Shown here: positions 13,501 to 21,712 of the stretch, in pieces
Layout of the letters: each line of letters begins with the position of its first letter
Numbering within the stretch: position 1 is the first letter of the stretch
From: Vibrionales bacterium SWAT-3
GTDB lineage: Bacteria > Pseudomonadota > Gammaproteobacteria > Enterobacterales > Vibrionaceae
Length of the DNA stretch: 64,000 nt
Assembly: GCA_000169995.1 (NCBI GenBank)
Contig: AAZW01000001.1
Location: 310,001 to 374,000, forward strand
Direction of reading: 5' to 3'
Notes under the pieces: model-generated
What the model saw: only the letters and a program-made list of their open reading frames with translations
Told to the model about the DNA's origin: nothing
The model's database searches: none
Program-made: the position numbers and the translations under genes

Positions 13501-14255
13501 CGAATACCATCGGCTCGGTATCTTAGCCTTTCAGTCAAACCGCAAGGATGGACCACTTCATCAATTAACGTGTACGAACCAATATCTTGATAGCCAAAGC
13601 CATAGCTCCCCGCACGCTCGGGTAAATTGCATTGAACCAGCTTACTGTTGTTTAACGTAAGACTAAAAAAGGCTTCATGGGTGCTGCCAATATTGGTAAA
13701 AATGTTTATGCGCCCTGCGCTCACATATTCAACCCACAGCAGTGCCGTTTGCTTATCTGTTCTGTCGTCCCAAACTTTGTCCAAGCGCTTCTTGCCGCCA
13801 ACATTGAGCCAAGAAAAGTAGAGAGCATGTCCATTACTTTGAACTACCTTAATGATATTGCCATCTTTATCTAGAATATCAGTACGGCCATTTTTATAAG
13901 TAATTTCGTAACCATTCGCACTAGACGATACCGAAAAATCGAGCAACTTTTTGTAGCGAATACTCATTTCTAGATTGGCATTTAATTCGGCGCGATAGGA
14001 TTGTCCATTGGCCAGATAGAGTTGTTTGTTTTCAATATCGTATCTCGGGAGATTCAACTTCCAGCCTTTACCAAAACCAAGGTTGTCGGCTGAGTAAGGA
14101 GAGAATTGAATGGAGATGTCGAGGTTTGGTCCCTTGAGCCAGTTACCAATAAGAGAGCCAAGTAAGATTTGGTATGAGTAGCTTCTGGTTCTTTGGTCTA
14201 CGCCGCCCGAACAAAAGCTATCAAAGTTAAAAGCATTTGAAGTCCAATTAGACAT
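10563..14255 (-). CDS. RHS/YD-repeat shell protein, 1230 aa, lacking its own core end
   Basis: This large RHS-repeat protein belongs to the family common in pseudomonads and vibrios. Its N-terminal domain (NAFNFDSFCSGGVDQRTRSYSY, NLGFGKGWKLNLPRYD, LANGQSYRA) precedes many YD repeats of the form Y-D-x-x-G-R-L (YDTLRRTTEER, YDAFGRLQSK, YDELGRLVKL, YDEFDRVIVE, YDLNGNMTQD). Such repeats fold into a hollow shell that encloses a toxin. No signal peptide is visible. The frame stops after TYRYSPYGQREQ, exactly where the conserved core motif GFNGE...DP would normally follow; that motif begins the mature part of the next gene. ATG 14255 has AGGGGA upstream. It is transcribed 63 bp after the secreted-protein gene. 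Confidence 0.92.
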   Translation of the reverse strand: MSNWTSNAFNFDSFCSGGVDQRTRSYSYQILLGSLIGNWLKGPNLDISIQFSPYSADNLGFGKGWKLNLPRYDIENKQLYLANGQSYRAELNANLEMSIRYKKLLDFSVSSSANGYEITYKNGRTDILDKDGNIIKVVQSNGHALYFSWLNVGGKKRLDKVWDDRTDKQTALLWVEYVSAGRINIFTNIGSTHEAFFSLTLNNSKLVQCNLPERAGSYGFGYQDIGSYTLIDEVVHPCGLTERLRYRADGIRINSMTYLPAVTAHDVLTLNSPIITTTYDSIGTDSRNFMGYGSPGGELSEGLDNLLERGREYSYRVQKIENGSIVTAQTYNQFHLLIEEARHVDGNLVHLKRLGYPALDNQEFSAQPAQYSLISKEEQIWFSGSDSQAQNRFWDYDEYGNMLRFVDENSITEHYEYYAKNGETGCPASPTGMVNFVKSRTLDNGSEQRVIAYQYASLEGLNGQRDVVLSLEEDTQRYQTHYAYQTDTRDTYSFSRLASVQNDILHPNGVYSATSRYQYALDNDVLEEHEELTCHDNTKTQLVVGHYLDIGELARHVDSDGVSCSFAYDTLRRTTEERIEGSASRSYQYLVDTGLSRQTLLLTDCKGNLCEQSWDGQGRELEAKIGNSVVWTKMYDAFGRLQSKSTYDVLPDRDSRSAPVVLTESYEYDDWGQVKSTLLANGKRRVEFNNLASRKKTQGIEGLTMTVSSLNTWGLEDKKEQGIHSWDYEYDSWGRLIKETNPLAQSKHYHYDRFDRVIRMTQANGVDHDITYAEHTDQSQVVDLKIGGTTVGQRDIDGLGRQRSLRRGASTQAALSWSYSDSSNIPETETSLSAPVRKFTRDSQLGVLSAKSSDGQVANYSHDPISGLQTGSHDSEGNQSTITYSSKGLPEVEVNDGQIRYYSYSDGGVIAAVDSDTDTRQYGYDELGRLVKLSSNSTTVYYEYDEFDRVIVETLVSGNQTQITELDWDEYSREVNRAVALNNHYIFEQSQEYNALGMLESRTKECATLGNLTESYTYDELAQLTKVEFFGAGPLSDWGQPITSIEWSYDELGNMLTQRTLTAESEDFARYFYESDDPSRLTSITHSHPQLDSQISIEYDLNGNMTQDADGRVLEYDNFDRLQRVFADNTEWLYHYDSNDRLSAQQSSSESRHFSYLWGDLSAIEENGKLTQYVYHEGVPIWSESGSDTNLLATDQNGSVVASNTSGKTGSTYRYSPYGQREQAGNANEE

Positions 14256-14318
14256 AAATTTCCCCTAAAGTGGATGAGTTAGCCCAAATGGTTGAGCTAA
14301 CTCTGTTTTGTTCGAATG

Positions 14319-15458
14319 TTATTGGCTAACTAGGGTCCAACGGGTGTAATCCCATTTCTGACCACCACCAGTAAATTCACTTTGAGGATAAGTAAGCTTC
14401 AATGGTCCCTTGTTACCGTACTGGTCAAATACAGTAAATCGGTACTCCTTTTGCGAATCGTTGTTTGATGTTGCGTTATTCGAATATAACAGCTTGCTAA
14501 GAGTCACTGATCTCAGCTGTTGGTTAACACGCCACACAGCAGTTCTGCCTTCACCAGCAGCACTATTCCAAACATACTCGTCAGAGACATTGCGCTCTGA
14601 ACCTGGAACAAATATATAACCTTTCACAGAGCGATTATCGTCTGGGCAATCTGAGTAGCAGCCCAACCATTCATCGTTTAGGAACACTTTATCGCTATCC
14701 GACTCGTCAAAGTTATCCATAGCAACCTGAACCAGTTGAACGGACGTATCTTTCGGCGTCACATAAAAGTTACGCATCTCTGCTTTATCAAAATAGAACC
14801 CGTCGGCATTGGCTTCTTCCCACACCAACTCACCTTCTCCAAGCTCAGAAAAGTCAGCAGCGCTGTAAGACTTAGGCTGCACGCTTTGGTAGAACGCACT
14901 GCTTTCATTCGGGAAGGCACAGCTATCGTAGTAATTGTTGTCATACTGGCTTCCGGCATCGAACTTAACCTTCATACACACTTCACGATATTGAGCGACT
15001 TCGTTGCTATACACCCAAGCGGTTAATTTAGTATCACTTGCTGAAACACGAGACGTAGGAAGGGTTTTCGAGTAACCGTAACTGCTGCCCATTTGGTGAG
15101 AGTAGTCATTTGAATTCAACGTGTATCCCCAACAACCTCTTCCGTAACTGCAGTCTTTATCTTTGCCTAACTCCTGCCCACTATTCTTTAGGTAAAAAGA
15201 TATCGCCCCCTCTAAGTCACTCTTAGATACGGTCACTGGTCTGCCGTAGCTATCCGCAAAAGAAACAGAAACGCTGAGTTTTGACTGCATTCTTCCGTTA
15301 GCATAAAAAGGCATTGGTACACCATTGCTTTCATTATGATCAGCCGTCAGATCATCGTCGACCACATGATAATCCCCATTAATGGCAGCAACACTTACAT
15401 TAGAAAAAACACACGCCGACATTGCTAATAACAATGACTTCTTCATCGATAACTTCAT
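14319..15458 (-). CDS. Sec-secreted Cys-rich protein of unknown function, first gene of the RHS operon
   Basis: ATG 15458 has GAGGG 9 bases upstream and gives a 379-residue product; the more upstream in-frame start at 15476 lacks this. A Sec signal peptide (MKKSLLLAMSACVFSNVSVAA) is followed by a mature part rich in Ser, Asp and Tyr. It has clustered cysteines (KDCSYGRGCWGYT, DSCAFPN, LGCYSDCPDD) that could form disulfides in the periplasm or outside. I recognise no family. It precedes the RHS shell gene by 63 bp on the same strand, so co-expression is likely. It could be an export partner, a chaperone or a surface component. Confidence 0.8.
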   Translation of the reverse strand: MKLSMKKSLLLAMSACVFSNVSVAAINGDYHVVDDDLTADHNESNGVPMPFYANGRMQSKLSVSVSFADSYGRPVTVSKSDLEGAISFYLKNSGQELGKDKDCSYGRGCWGYTLNSNDYSHQMGSSYGYSKTLPTSRVSASDTKLTAWVYSNEVAQYREVCMKVKFDAGSQYDNNYYDSCAFPNESSAFYQSVQPKSYSAADFSELGEGELVWEEANADGFYFDKAEMRNFYVTPKDTSVQLVQVAMDNFDESDSDKVFLNDEWLGCYSDCPDDNRSVKGYIFVPGSERNVSDEYVWNSAAGEGRTAVWRVNQQLRSVTLSKLLYSNNATSNNDSQKEYRFTVFDQYGNKGPLKLTYPQSEFTGGGQKWDYTRWTLVSQ

Positions 15459-16233
15459 AGTATTGACCCTCAACATTATTCGTTAAGAAATTAAATAAAA
15501 AGCACAGTTATCTTTAGATATGACAGTTTTTTGATAATTAAATCATCTTAAGGTCTTTGCCTTATTTAATGTTCAAATCATCAAATTTGTAAACGCCATT
15601 GACCATTCCGATAACCATTACTTACAAGCCATTTAATTGATTAAACGGACAGCGCCAAGTTAATTAATCACCTCAACAATGTAAAATTCCTAAATATTGC
15701 AAAGCCTAACTAGGATATAAAACAAACTTACAAACCATCCAAATATAAAACAATAAGTTACATCAACTTAAATGTTAATAGTTCAACAATATTCAAGTAA
15801 TCACTCACCTCCACAACAAAGAAGGATTAGTTTTTATAAAATTCGGCATGTTTATTTGTTGTCACTCGCATCAATACCCATACTTAATGTTAATAATATC
15901 AATGATTTTAGAACGTTTTTTATAATTTAGAATATATTCCTAGAAAGTTAACCATATAAATAAAAAGGATATGAACATCACTTTGCTTATTATCGAGTAA
16001 ACTTCAGGTCTCGTTAAATTTGTCAAAATTTAATTTTCATCATTAAGTTATAAAATAAACTTTCGTTTATCGTGATAAAAAATCTATATGGTTTTACCTC
16101 ATTCCTATTAATTAAATTTATGAAAGGTTCATTAATTCCTATCCGTTACTCCTCAGAGTTTTCTTGATAACTTATTTGACCCGTCTACCAGTGTAGGCTT
16201 TATGCTCAGCACCCATTCATCAAGAGGTGTGTT
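15459..16233. other. Long AT-rich intergenic region between divergent genes
   Basis: About 775 bases are strikingly A/T-rich with many short poly-A and poly-T runs and no credible gene. It carries the promoter region of the RHS operon (leftward) and of the EamA transporter (rightward). Such composition is typical of xenogeneic-silencer (H-NS) targets, which fits an acquired RHS operon; this is an inference from composition only. Confidence 0.6.
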
Positions 16234-17148
16234 ATGTCTATTCATCGTTCCTTCGCAGTGCCTCGTCCGCTGCTTTCATTTTTCGACAGACTGTCCGACC
16301 CAGCAAAAGGAATTGCACTGGCGCTTATCTCAAATGCGCTGTTCATATTAGTCGGCGTTATTGTCCGAGAGTTGAGCCAGAGCATTGATATTTTCCAGAT
16401 CTTGTTATTTCGCCAACTGGTTTTTGTGACCTTATTAATGCCATCGATAATCAGCAACATCGATGCAATGCTCCACCCTAAAATGGTGTCGATGCATGTA
16501 TGGCGTGTCACAGGAGCATTCATTGCGCTCTACTTCAGCTTCTTAACCGTCAGTAATATTCCGTTTGCCGATGCAACCGCATTAGGATTTCTGAAGGTGT
16601 TGTTCGTGGCAGTTATCTCTCGTCTATTCCTGAAAGAAAACGTTGGTTGGGCTCGCATGACGACGATCTTAATTGGCTTTACTGGAGTGATGTTAGTCGT
16701 ACAACCCTCCTTAGAAAGCGAATCTATGTTCTATGTTGGAACAGGATTAGTCGCGGCATTAGGTGCTGCTATTGCGGTTATCTGTGTGAGGAAGATGGCG
16801 AATGTAGAATCGAAAACCGTGGTTTTGGCCTACCAAGCCATCTTTGTTGGCGCTGTTGCAGTAATCCCAGCGATCATTGAATGGCAATGGCCGACATGGT
16901 CTGAGCTGGCTTTATTAGTTCTGGTCAGCGTTATCTCTTCTATCGGGCAGTGGTTTGGAGTAACAGCTTATAAATGGGGGGAAGCGAACGTGGTGTCGAA
17001 TGTCGAATACTCACAAATGATCTACTCAATGGTTCTAGGCTATCTGTTGTTTGCGGAGCTGCCAAATTCACTCGCTTTGATTGGTGCGAGCGTGATTTTA
17101 TTCAGTGCAATCCTGCCGTTTATCATCAAAGCGAAGCAGAAACAGTGA
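16234..17148 (+). CDS. EamA/DMT-family membrane transporter
   Basis: The 304-residue protein has about ten hydrophobic segments arranged as two EamA repeats (first from about residue 22, second from about 160). Family-like stretches are DATALGFLKVLFVAVISRLFLKENVGWAR and VSNVEYSQMIYSMVLGYLLFAELP. DMT transporters export or import small metabolites in the inner membrane, and the substrate cannot be read from sequence. ATG 16234 has AGAGGTG upstream. It is monocistronic and unrelated in sequence to the second EamA gene at 18384 beyond the shared fold. Confidence 0.9.
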   Translation: MSIHRSFAVPRPLLSFFDRLSDPAKGIALALISNALFILVGVIVRELSQSIDIFQILLFRQLVFVTLLMPSIISNIDAMLHPKMVSMHVWRVTGAFIALYFSFLTVSNIPFADATALGFLKVLFVAVISRLFLKENVGWARMTTILIGFTGVMLVVQPSLESESMFYVGTGLVAALGAAIAVICVRKMANVESKTVVLAYQAIFVGAVAVIPAIIEWQWPTWSELALLVLVSVISSIGQWFGVTAYKWGEANVVSNVEYSQMIYSMVLGYLLFAELPNSLALIGASVILFSAILPFIIKAKQKQ

Positions 17149-17188
17149 CTGTCATTGTTCAGGCTGACTGCTAACTGATTAGCTATTT

Positions 17189-17218
17189 ATGCCCCAAACC
17201 GCATTTAGTAAGGGGCAT
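17189..17218. terminator. Weak hairpin between convergent genes
   Basis: The stem ATGCCCC (17189-17195) pairs with GGGGCAT (17212-17218) around a 16-base loop, between the EamA gene and the lipoprotein gene. There is no clear T-run. Confidence 0.35.
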
Positions 17219-17232
17219 TGATCATTCGTTCA

Positions 17233-17757
17233 TCAATGCTGCTCAAAATACTGATCATGTTGTGATTTAGCAGACTGATCTTGAGTGCCCGGATAGAACT
17301 GGACGAGCGTCTGGTCGGCGAGCGTAAGATGAATCCAGCCTTCTTTAACCCTTAGCCAATTGGTACCGTTTTTCTCATAGACAATAGGAAAACGGCCCCA
17401 GCCAGAATCCGACACCTGTAGCTCTTGAAAGCGCTCAAGCGAGGTAAGCTTATCGCTCTCGAAACTTGCACTCGAATAAACAGGCAAAGGTGCAATAGCG
17501 TCGCTTGGCTTAAAGGTATAACAACTTACAGACGCAGAAGTGCGATCAAACCATTGATACGGTTGAGATCCGGTTAGATCGTAAACCGTACAATCATTGA
17601 ATTTGATAGCCCAGTTTTGATGATCTTTGAAGCCAAGGTAGCCAATCGGTTGAGATGGTTCGATTGTCGTCTCTGGTGCATCAACCTGCGCTAGCTCCGA
17701 AGACGCACATCCCACCAAACTAAGACTAAACACAAAAGCCAAAATGCGCTTCATCAT
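17233..17757 (-). CDS. Putative lipoprotein, 174 aa
   Basis: The N terminus MKRILAFVFSLSLVGCASS is a lipoprotein signal with lipobox L-V-G-C, so the mature protein is predicted to be lipidated on the Cys and membrane-anchored. The last 90 residues (LPVYSSASFESDKLTSLERFQELQVSD, ...NWLRVKEGWIHL) resemble a bacterial SH3-type fold, in which an x-W-x-R-V-x-x-G-W-I-H strand pattern is common. Two adjacent ATGs (17757 and 17754) follow an AGGGGGA; which is used is unclear. Function unknown. Confidence 0.78.
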   Translation of the reverse strand: MMKRILAFVFSLSLVGCASSELAQVDAPETTIEPSQPIGYLGFKDHQNWAIKFNDCTVYDLTGSQPYQWFDRTSASVSCYTFKPSDAIAPLPVYSSASFESDKLTSLERFQELQVSDSGWGRFPIVYEKNGTNWLRVKEGWIHLTLADQTLVQFYPGTQDQSAKSQHDQYFEQH

Positions 17758-17797
17758 TCCCCCTCAAATCCATAAGTCATTCAATCAAGTCCTTACA

Positions 17798-18187
17798 TTA
17801 AACGGTAAGTTCCAAGCGATTACCATCAGGATCGAGGACACAGCTCTCATAATAACCATCGCCAGTTCTTCTTGGACCGTCTAAACGTTCATAGCCATCT
17901 TCGACTAAGCGATGAGTCAGTTCGTCGACGGCTTGTTCTGATCCCAACGAAATCGCTATATGAATGAAGCCGGTGAATTGATCATAGATGTCATCTTTCG
18001 ATTCAGGAACCGAGTCCATCTCCATCAGTTCCAAACGACTACCGGTATCAAAAGATAAGAAGTAAGAAGAAAAGCCTTTAGTTGGATTATGGTATTTCTG
18101 GTTAGACGTCGCACCGAAGTAATCTTCATAAAATAGTTTCAGTACTTCGAGTTGTTTGGTCCAAATCGCGATATGTTCAATCTTCAT
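17798..18187 (-). CDS. VOC-superfamily (glyoxalase-like) protein
   Basis: This 129-residue protein has the paired beta-alpha-beta-beta-beta modules of the vicinal-oxygen-chelate fold. It begins KIEHIAIWTKQLEVLKLFYEDYFGA and ends YYESCVLDPDGNRLELTV, the classic terminal strand. Putative metal ligands are His5, Glu in SRLELMEM, His in GFIHIAI and the final Glu in RLELTV, the usual four positions. The start is ATG 18187 with AGGTG upstream rather than the GTG at 18196. Substrate unknown; members include glyoxalases, dioxygenases and resistance proteins. Confidence 0.88.
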   Translation of the reverse strand: MKIEHIAIWTKQLEVLKLFYEDYFGATSNQKYHNPTKGFSSYFLSFDTGSRLELMEMDSVPESKDDIYDQFTGFIHIAISLGSEQAVDELTHRLVEDGYERLDGPRRTGDGYYESCVLDPDGNRLELTV

Positions 18188-18383
18188 TTCTAACACCTAA
18201 TGTGGATATTTAGCATTAGGTTACTCCGCAAATAAGGCGCAATAAACAGAACAGAAAACGTCAAATACCTTCCTATTTATTTGATGATATTTCACCCAGT
18301 CGCTGCGCAATATTGCTATCTCAGTTTGTGTAATAGTTAGCTTTGCTCCATAGTCGATGTTTTACACAATCGAGATTTAAACT

Positions 18384-19280
18384 GTGAGCTATTTTAAATT
18401 GATAATGCTTGCTGCCATATGGGGAGGCTCGTTCCTTTTCATGAGAATTGCAGCCAATCCTTTAGGCCCTGCGGTCCTAATTGAAGCGCGAGTTTTATGC
18501 GCGGCAATCACCCTACTTTTAGTTTCTTTTTATCTAAAGAGAAAGCTCTCATTTAATGCTCATTCGAAACACTTTTTCATTCTCGGTTTGTTTAACACCG
18601 CGCTTCCTTTTTTGTGTTTCGCTTATGCGGCTCAAACACTGAATGCTTCAACTCTCGCGATTCTGAACTCCACCGCACCGATATGGGCGGCAATCATTGG
18701 TGCAATATGGACAAAAACCGCACTTGAGAGCAAGGTATTACTTGGGCTAGGTATAGGTGTTACTGGAGTTAGCGTGTTGGTTGGTTGGGATGCATTCAAT
18801 ATTGGCCAAGAAGCCATTCTTCCAATCTTTGTAGCCGTGATGGCCGCATTTAGCTACGGTATCGCGTCTAACTACACCAAAACAGCACCTAAGGTTGAAG
18901 CCTTCAACAATGCCCACGGCAGCATGTGGGCAGCAGTGTTAATCGTATTGCCCTTTGTGTTTTTCATGCCAATGAGAGAGGCTCCCGATCTCACGATTAC
19001 CACATCGGTCATCTTATTAGGTGCAGTATGTACCGGGTTAGCGTACCTGCTTTATTTCAATCTCATCAATGAGCTTGGATCGCCTTCAGCGCTTTCAGTT
19101 ACCTTTCTAATTCCCGTTTTTGGCATCCTTTGGGGTAACTTGTTCTTAGGTGAAGCTATTGGCATTAATACTGTGGTTGGCTCTGTCTTGGTTATCACCG
19201 GTACCATGCTGGTGACCGGTTTATCTCCAACGCAGATGTTCAAAAGTGCACGCCAAAAACGTCGACAACGAGCGAGCTGA
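18384..19280 (+). CDS. EamA/DMT-family membrane transporter
   Basis: This 298-residue ten-helix transporter starts at GTG 18384. The N-terminal MLAAIWGGSFLFMRIAANPLGPAVLIEARVL is the characteristic first EamA helix pair, and the second repeat contains LLYFNLINELGSPSALSVTFLIPVFGILWG and LFLGEAIG. The C terminus is short and basic. Substrate unknown; amino acid or metabolite efflux is common in the family. A strong terminator follows at 19332. Confidence 0.92.
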   Translation: MSYFKLIMLAAIWGGSFLFMRIAANPLGPAVLIEARVLCAAITLLLVSFYLKRKLSFNAHSKHFFILGLFNTALPFLCFAYAAQTLNASTLAILNSTAPIWAAIIGAIWTKTALESKVLLGLGIGVTGVSVLVGWDAFNIGQEAILPIFVAVMAAFSYGIASNYTKTAPKVEAFNNAHGSMWAAVLIVLPFVFFMPMREAPDLTITTSVILLGAVCTGLAYLLYFNLINELGSPSALSVTFLIPVFGILWGNLFLGEAIGINTVVGSVLVITGTMLVTGLSPTQMFKSARQKRRQRAS

Positions 19281-19331
19281 GTTCAGCATAATTTCACTTT
19301 GGCTCTCAACAAAAGTGGAACAATCAAGAAT

Positions 19332-19361
19332 AAAAACGGCCTCATTTTAGAGGCCGTTTTT
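19332..19361. terminator. Bidirectional terminator between convergent genes
   Basis: A 12-bp stem (19332-19343 with 19350-19361, six-base loop) with A and T flanks serves the EamA gene (+) and the LysR gene (-). Confidence 0.9.
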
Positions 19362-19379
19362 ATAGTTCTATCTTCAGAT

Positions 19380-20294
19380 TCAGCTGTTTTCAGACTTCTT
19401 CATGTATTGCTGAACCTTATCTCTTAACCACTGATGGGCAGAATTCAAGTCGGTTCTTTTATGCCAGATCATGTATTGCTGCATCGGAACAATTTCGAAT
19501 GGTTGTTCCAATACTTGTAGCTGGAAGGTCTCCGCAAATTGATTAGCAAAATCACGTGACGTACTGCCTACGCAATCCGATCCCGCTACCAATACACACA
19601 TGGTCATAATCGAATCACATTCTGCACTCACTTTCCTTTGCTTGAGTGGCGTTTTAGTGAAGTATTCTGCGGTGTATAGGCGAGTTCGACGCATCCGAAA
19701 CGTAATGTGTTTTTCGTCATAATACTGCTCTTGTGTAACCGAACCATTGATTCTAGGGTGACCTTTTCGAGCTATAAGCACTAGCTCATCTTCAATTACT
19801 GGCTTTGTCATATAGCCATTCACTTGCGGGTAATGAATATCGATCGCGAGATCCGCTTGCTGCATACTCAAGCTTTGAAGCAACTCCTCTTCGTTGTTCG
19901 GCACCATGTTAAATTCGATTGAGATATTGCCTAAGGTCTTGTCCCGTTCAACTAGAGGCTGAAGTTTGTTGAGGCCAATTTCGTTAACCAAAATTCGAAA
20001 CACATGATGCTGCTGATTATCGAACTTTTTTAGTGTGCTGACGGCGCTCGTTATCCCTTCTAACGCCGGCTCGACTCGACTCGCCAATTGTACCGCCGCA
20101 TTGGTCGGAGTGATCCCTCGACCCTCGCGAATAAAGAGATCGGTATCGAGTTGAGCTTGTAAACGCTTCAAAGCGCCACTCACTCCAGGTTGAGTCATGC
20201 CAAGAGATTCGGAGGCCAAAGTAATCGACTTCAATCGGTACACTTCTAAAAACACATTTAGTAGATTCAAGTCTAGCTTTTCAATATCGCTCAC
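19380..20294 (-). CDS. LysR-family transcriptional regulator
   Basis: GTG 20294 is preceded by GGAGAG at good spacing and yields a 304-residue protein starting SDIEKLDLNLLNVFLEVYRL; the upstream in-frame extension is not LTTR-like. The winged HTH occupies residues 8-65 (SITLASESLGMTQPGVSGALKRLQ), followed by a periplasmic-binding-like effector domain. The late WHKRTDLNSAHQWLRD is typical of NodD/LeuO-like LTTRs. It is divergent from the SDR gene at 20761, with a 466-base gap, so that gene is a possible but unproven target. Confidence 0.9.
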   Translation of the reverse strand: MSDIEKLDLNLLNVFLEVYRLKSITLASESLGMTQPGVSGALKRLQAQLDTDLFIREGRGITPTNAAVQLASRVEPALEGITSAVSTLKKFDNQQHHVFRILVNEIGLNKLQPLVERDKTLGNISIEFNMVPNNEEELLQSLSMQQADLAIDIHYPQVNGYMTKPVIEDELVLIARKGHPRINGSVTQEQYYDEKHITFRMRRTRLYTAEYFTKTPLKQRKVSAECDSIMTMCVLVAGSDCVGSTSRDFANQFAETFQLQVLEQPFEIVPMQQYMIWHKRTDLNSAHQWLRDKVQQYMKKSENS

Positions 20295-20760
20295 AGCTGC
20301 TCTCCATGTTCGCTTGAGGCCGTATTTAGCATACGACAAGGTTTCATTCTGAACCGATACCTTAATACAACTAAAACACATCACTGTTCGTGATGCGTTA
20401 AATAAAGCTTACTTTATTTTTTGCTATATGTGTGGGGTGTACCATTTATTCATCGTCACGAAGTCTTGATTGGAATAACTCTAATAGCAACTTTAAATAC
20501 TTGCGATTAAGTACCACAAACCTGAGCGATATAACGATAATAACGTCAGACCAAGCTAAAATAGCCACAGGCTACTAACGACAAAGCCTCAACCAATTTC
20601 GACGGTTGAGGCTTATTCCCTTCTCAAACTTTACACATCATAGATTAAGATTTTCTCAATAACGGACACACGCCTTCTCTCTATCCTGTGAAGTATTAGA
20701 AACTTTGCGCAATAAAACTTTGTTATAAAAGTGCTTCGGAATCGGTATCAAGGGAAAGAT
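20295..20760. other. Intergenic region with an isolated terminator-like hairpin
   Basis: This 466-base gap lies between the divergent LysR and SDR genes. It contains no credible protein-coding frame. An 11-bp perfect stem (20584-20594 with 20604-20614) followed by TTATT looks like a rho-independent terminator on the + strand, yet no + strand gene precedes it. A short untranslated transcript starting somewhere in 20400-20560 would explain it. Nothing else was found. Confidence 0.4.
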
Positions 20761-21600
20761 ATGCAGAAAACAGTTCTGATCACAGGAGCCACAGATGGCA
20801 TTGGTTTAGAGACCGCAAAAGCGCTGACTCAGCAAGGACACCACATTCTGATTCATGGCCGAAACCCTGCCAAGATCAACAAAGTTGTGGCGGCTCTGTC
20901 TCGACTGTCTAAGACGGCAATCATTGAAAGTTATGTAGCAGACCTATCAACACTCTCGGAAGTCGAAGCGCTCGCCACTCAGATAATGGCTGACCACCAG
21001 CGACTCGACGTTCTTATCAACAACGCAGGCGTGTATAAGGTGTCGGAGATCACCACTTCAGATAACCTTGATGTGCGCTTCGTGGTTAACACCATTGCAC
21101 CTTATCTACTGACACAAAAGCTGCTCCCTCTTTTTGATACGCACGGCCGTATCGTCAACCTATCTTCAGCAGCTCAGTCACCCGTAGATTTAAGTGCCCT
21201 TATCAGCCCAAATGCAGGAGAATTAGATGGCCCCGTTTACGCACAAAGTAAACTCGCACTCACGATGTGGTCGATTGATTTGGCGAATGCCTTAGCAAAT
21301 AGCCCAGCAACTAACGGCCTCGCGGTTATTCCAGTAAACCCAGCCTCTTTCTTGGGGAGCAAGCTGGTCAAAGATGCTTATGGCGTTGATGGTAATGATC
21401 TTGCAATTGGCGCAGACATCCTTTGCCGTGCAGCGCTCAGCGATGAATTTGCCGATGCATCTGGGCGATACTTCGATAATGACTCTGGATTATTCAAAGA
21501 CCCTCACAACGATGCTCTTGATCCCACTAAAAACCGTAAACTGGTGGAAGTTATCGAGCAGCTGTTACAAGCGAAACTAAAGGTGACACATTCTGCTTAA
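20761..21600 (+). CDS. Short-chain dehydrogenase/reductase
   Basis: The start ATG 20761 follows AAGGGAAAGAT; the upstream in-frame extension is not SDR-like. The 279-residue protein carries the cofactor motif TGATDGIG (residues 10-17), the NNAGV motif, the catalytic Ser in NLSSAAQS and the YAQSK catalytic pair. The architecture resembles the retinol dehydrogenase/oxidoreductase-type SDRs (RNPAKINKVVAAL arginine suggests NADP(H) preference). Substrate unknown. It stands alone with a terminator at 21673. Confidence 0.92.
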   Translation: MQKTVLITGATDGIGLETAKALTQQGHHILIHGRNPAKINKVVAALSRLSKTAIIESYVADLSTLSEVEALATQIMADHQRLDVLINNAGVYKVSEITTSDNLDVRFVVNTIAPYLLTQKLLPLFDTHGRIVNLSSAAQSPVDLSALISPNAGELDGPVYAQSKLALTMWSIDLANALANSPATNGLAVIPVNPASFLGSKLVKDAYGVDGNDLAIGADILCRAALSDEFADASGRYFDNDSGLFKDPHNDALDPTKNRKLVEVIEQLLQAKLKVTHSA

Positions 21601-21672
21601 CCACTAAGTTAACTAACTTTTTCTAGATATTCCGTCTATCTATACAGAGAACAAACTTAGGGGAAATAAAAA

Positions 21673-21690
21673 GGCCGGTATCAACCGGCC
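21673..21690. terminator. Terminator between convergent SDR and eda remnant
   Basis: A 7-bp GC-rich stem GGCCGGT/ACCGGCC (21673-21679 with 21684-21690) has AAAAA before it and T-rich sequence after it. Confidence 0.7.
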
Positions 21691-21712
21691 ATTTGTTCTC
21701 ACATTTAGATTT

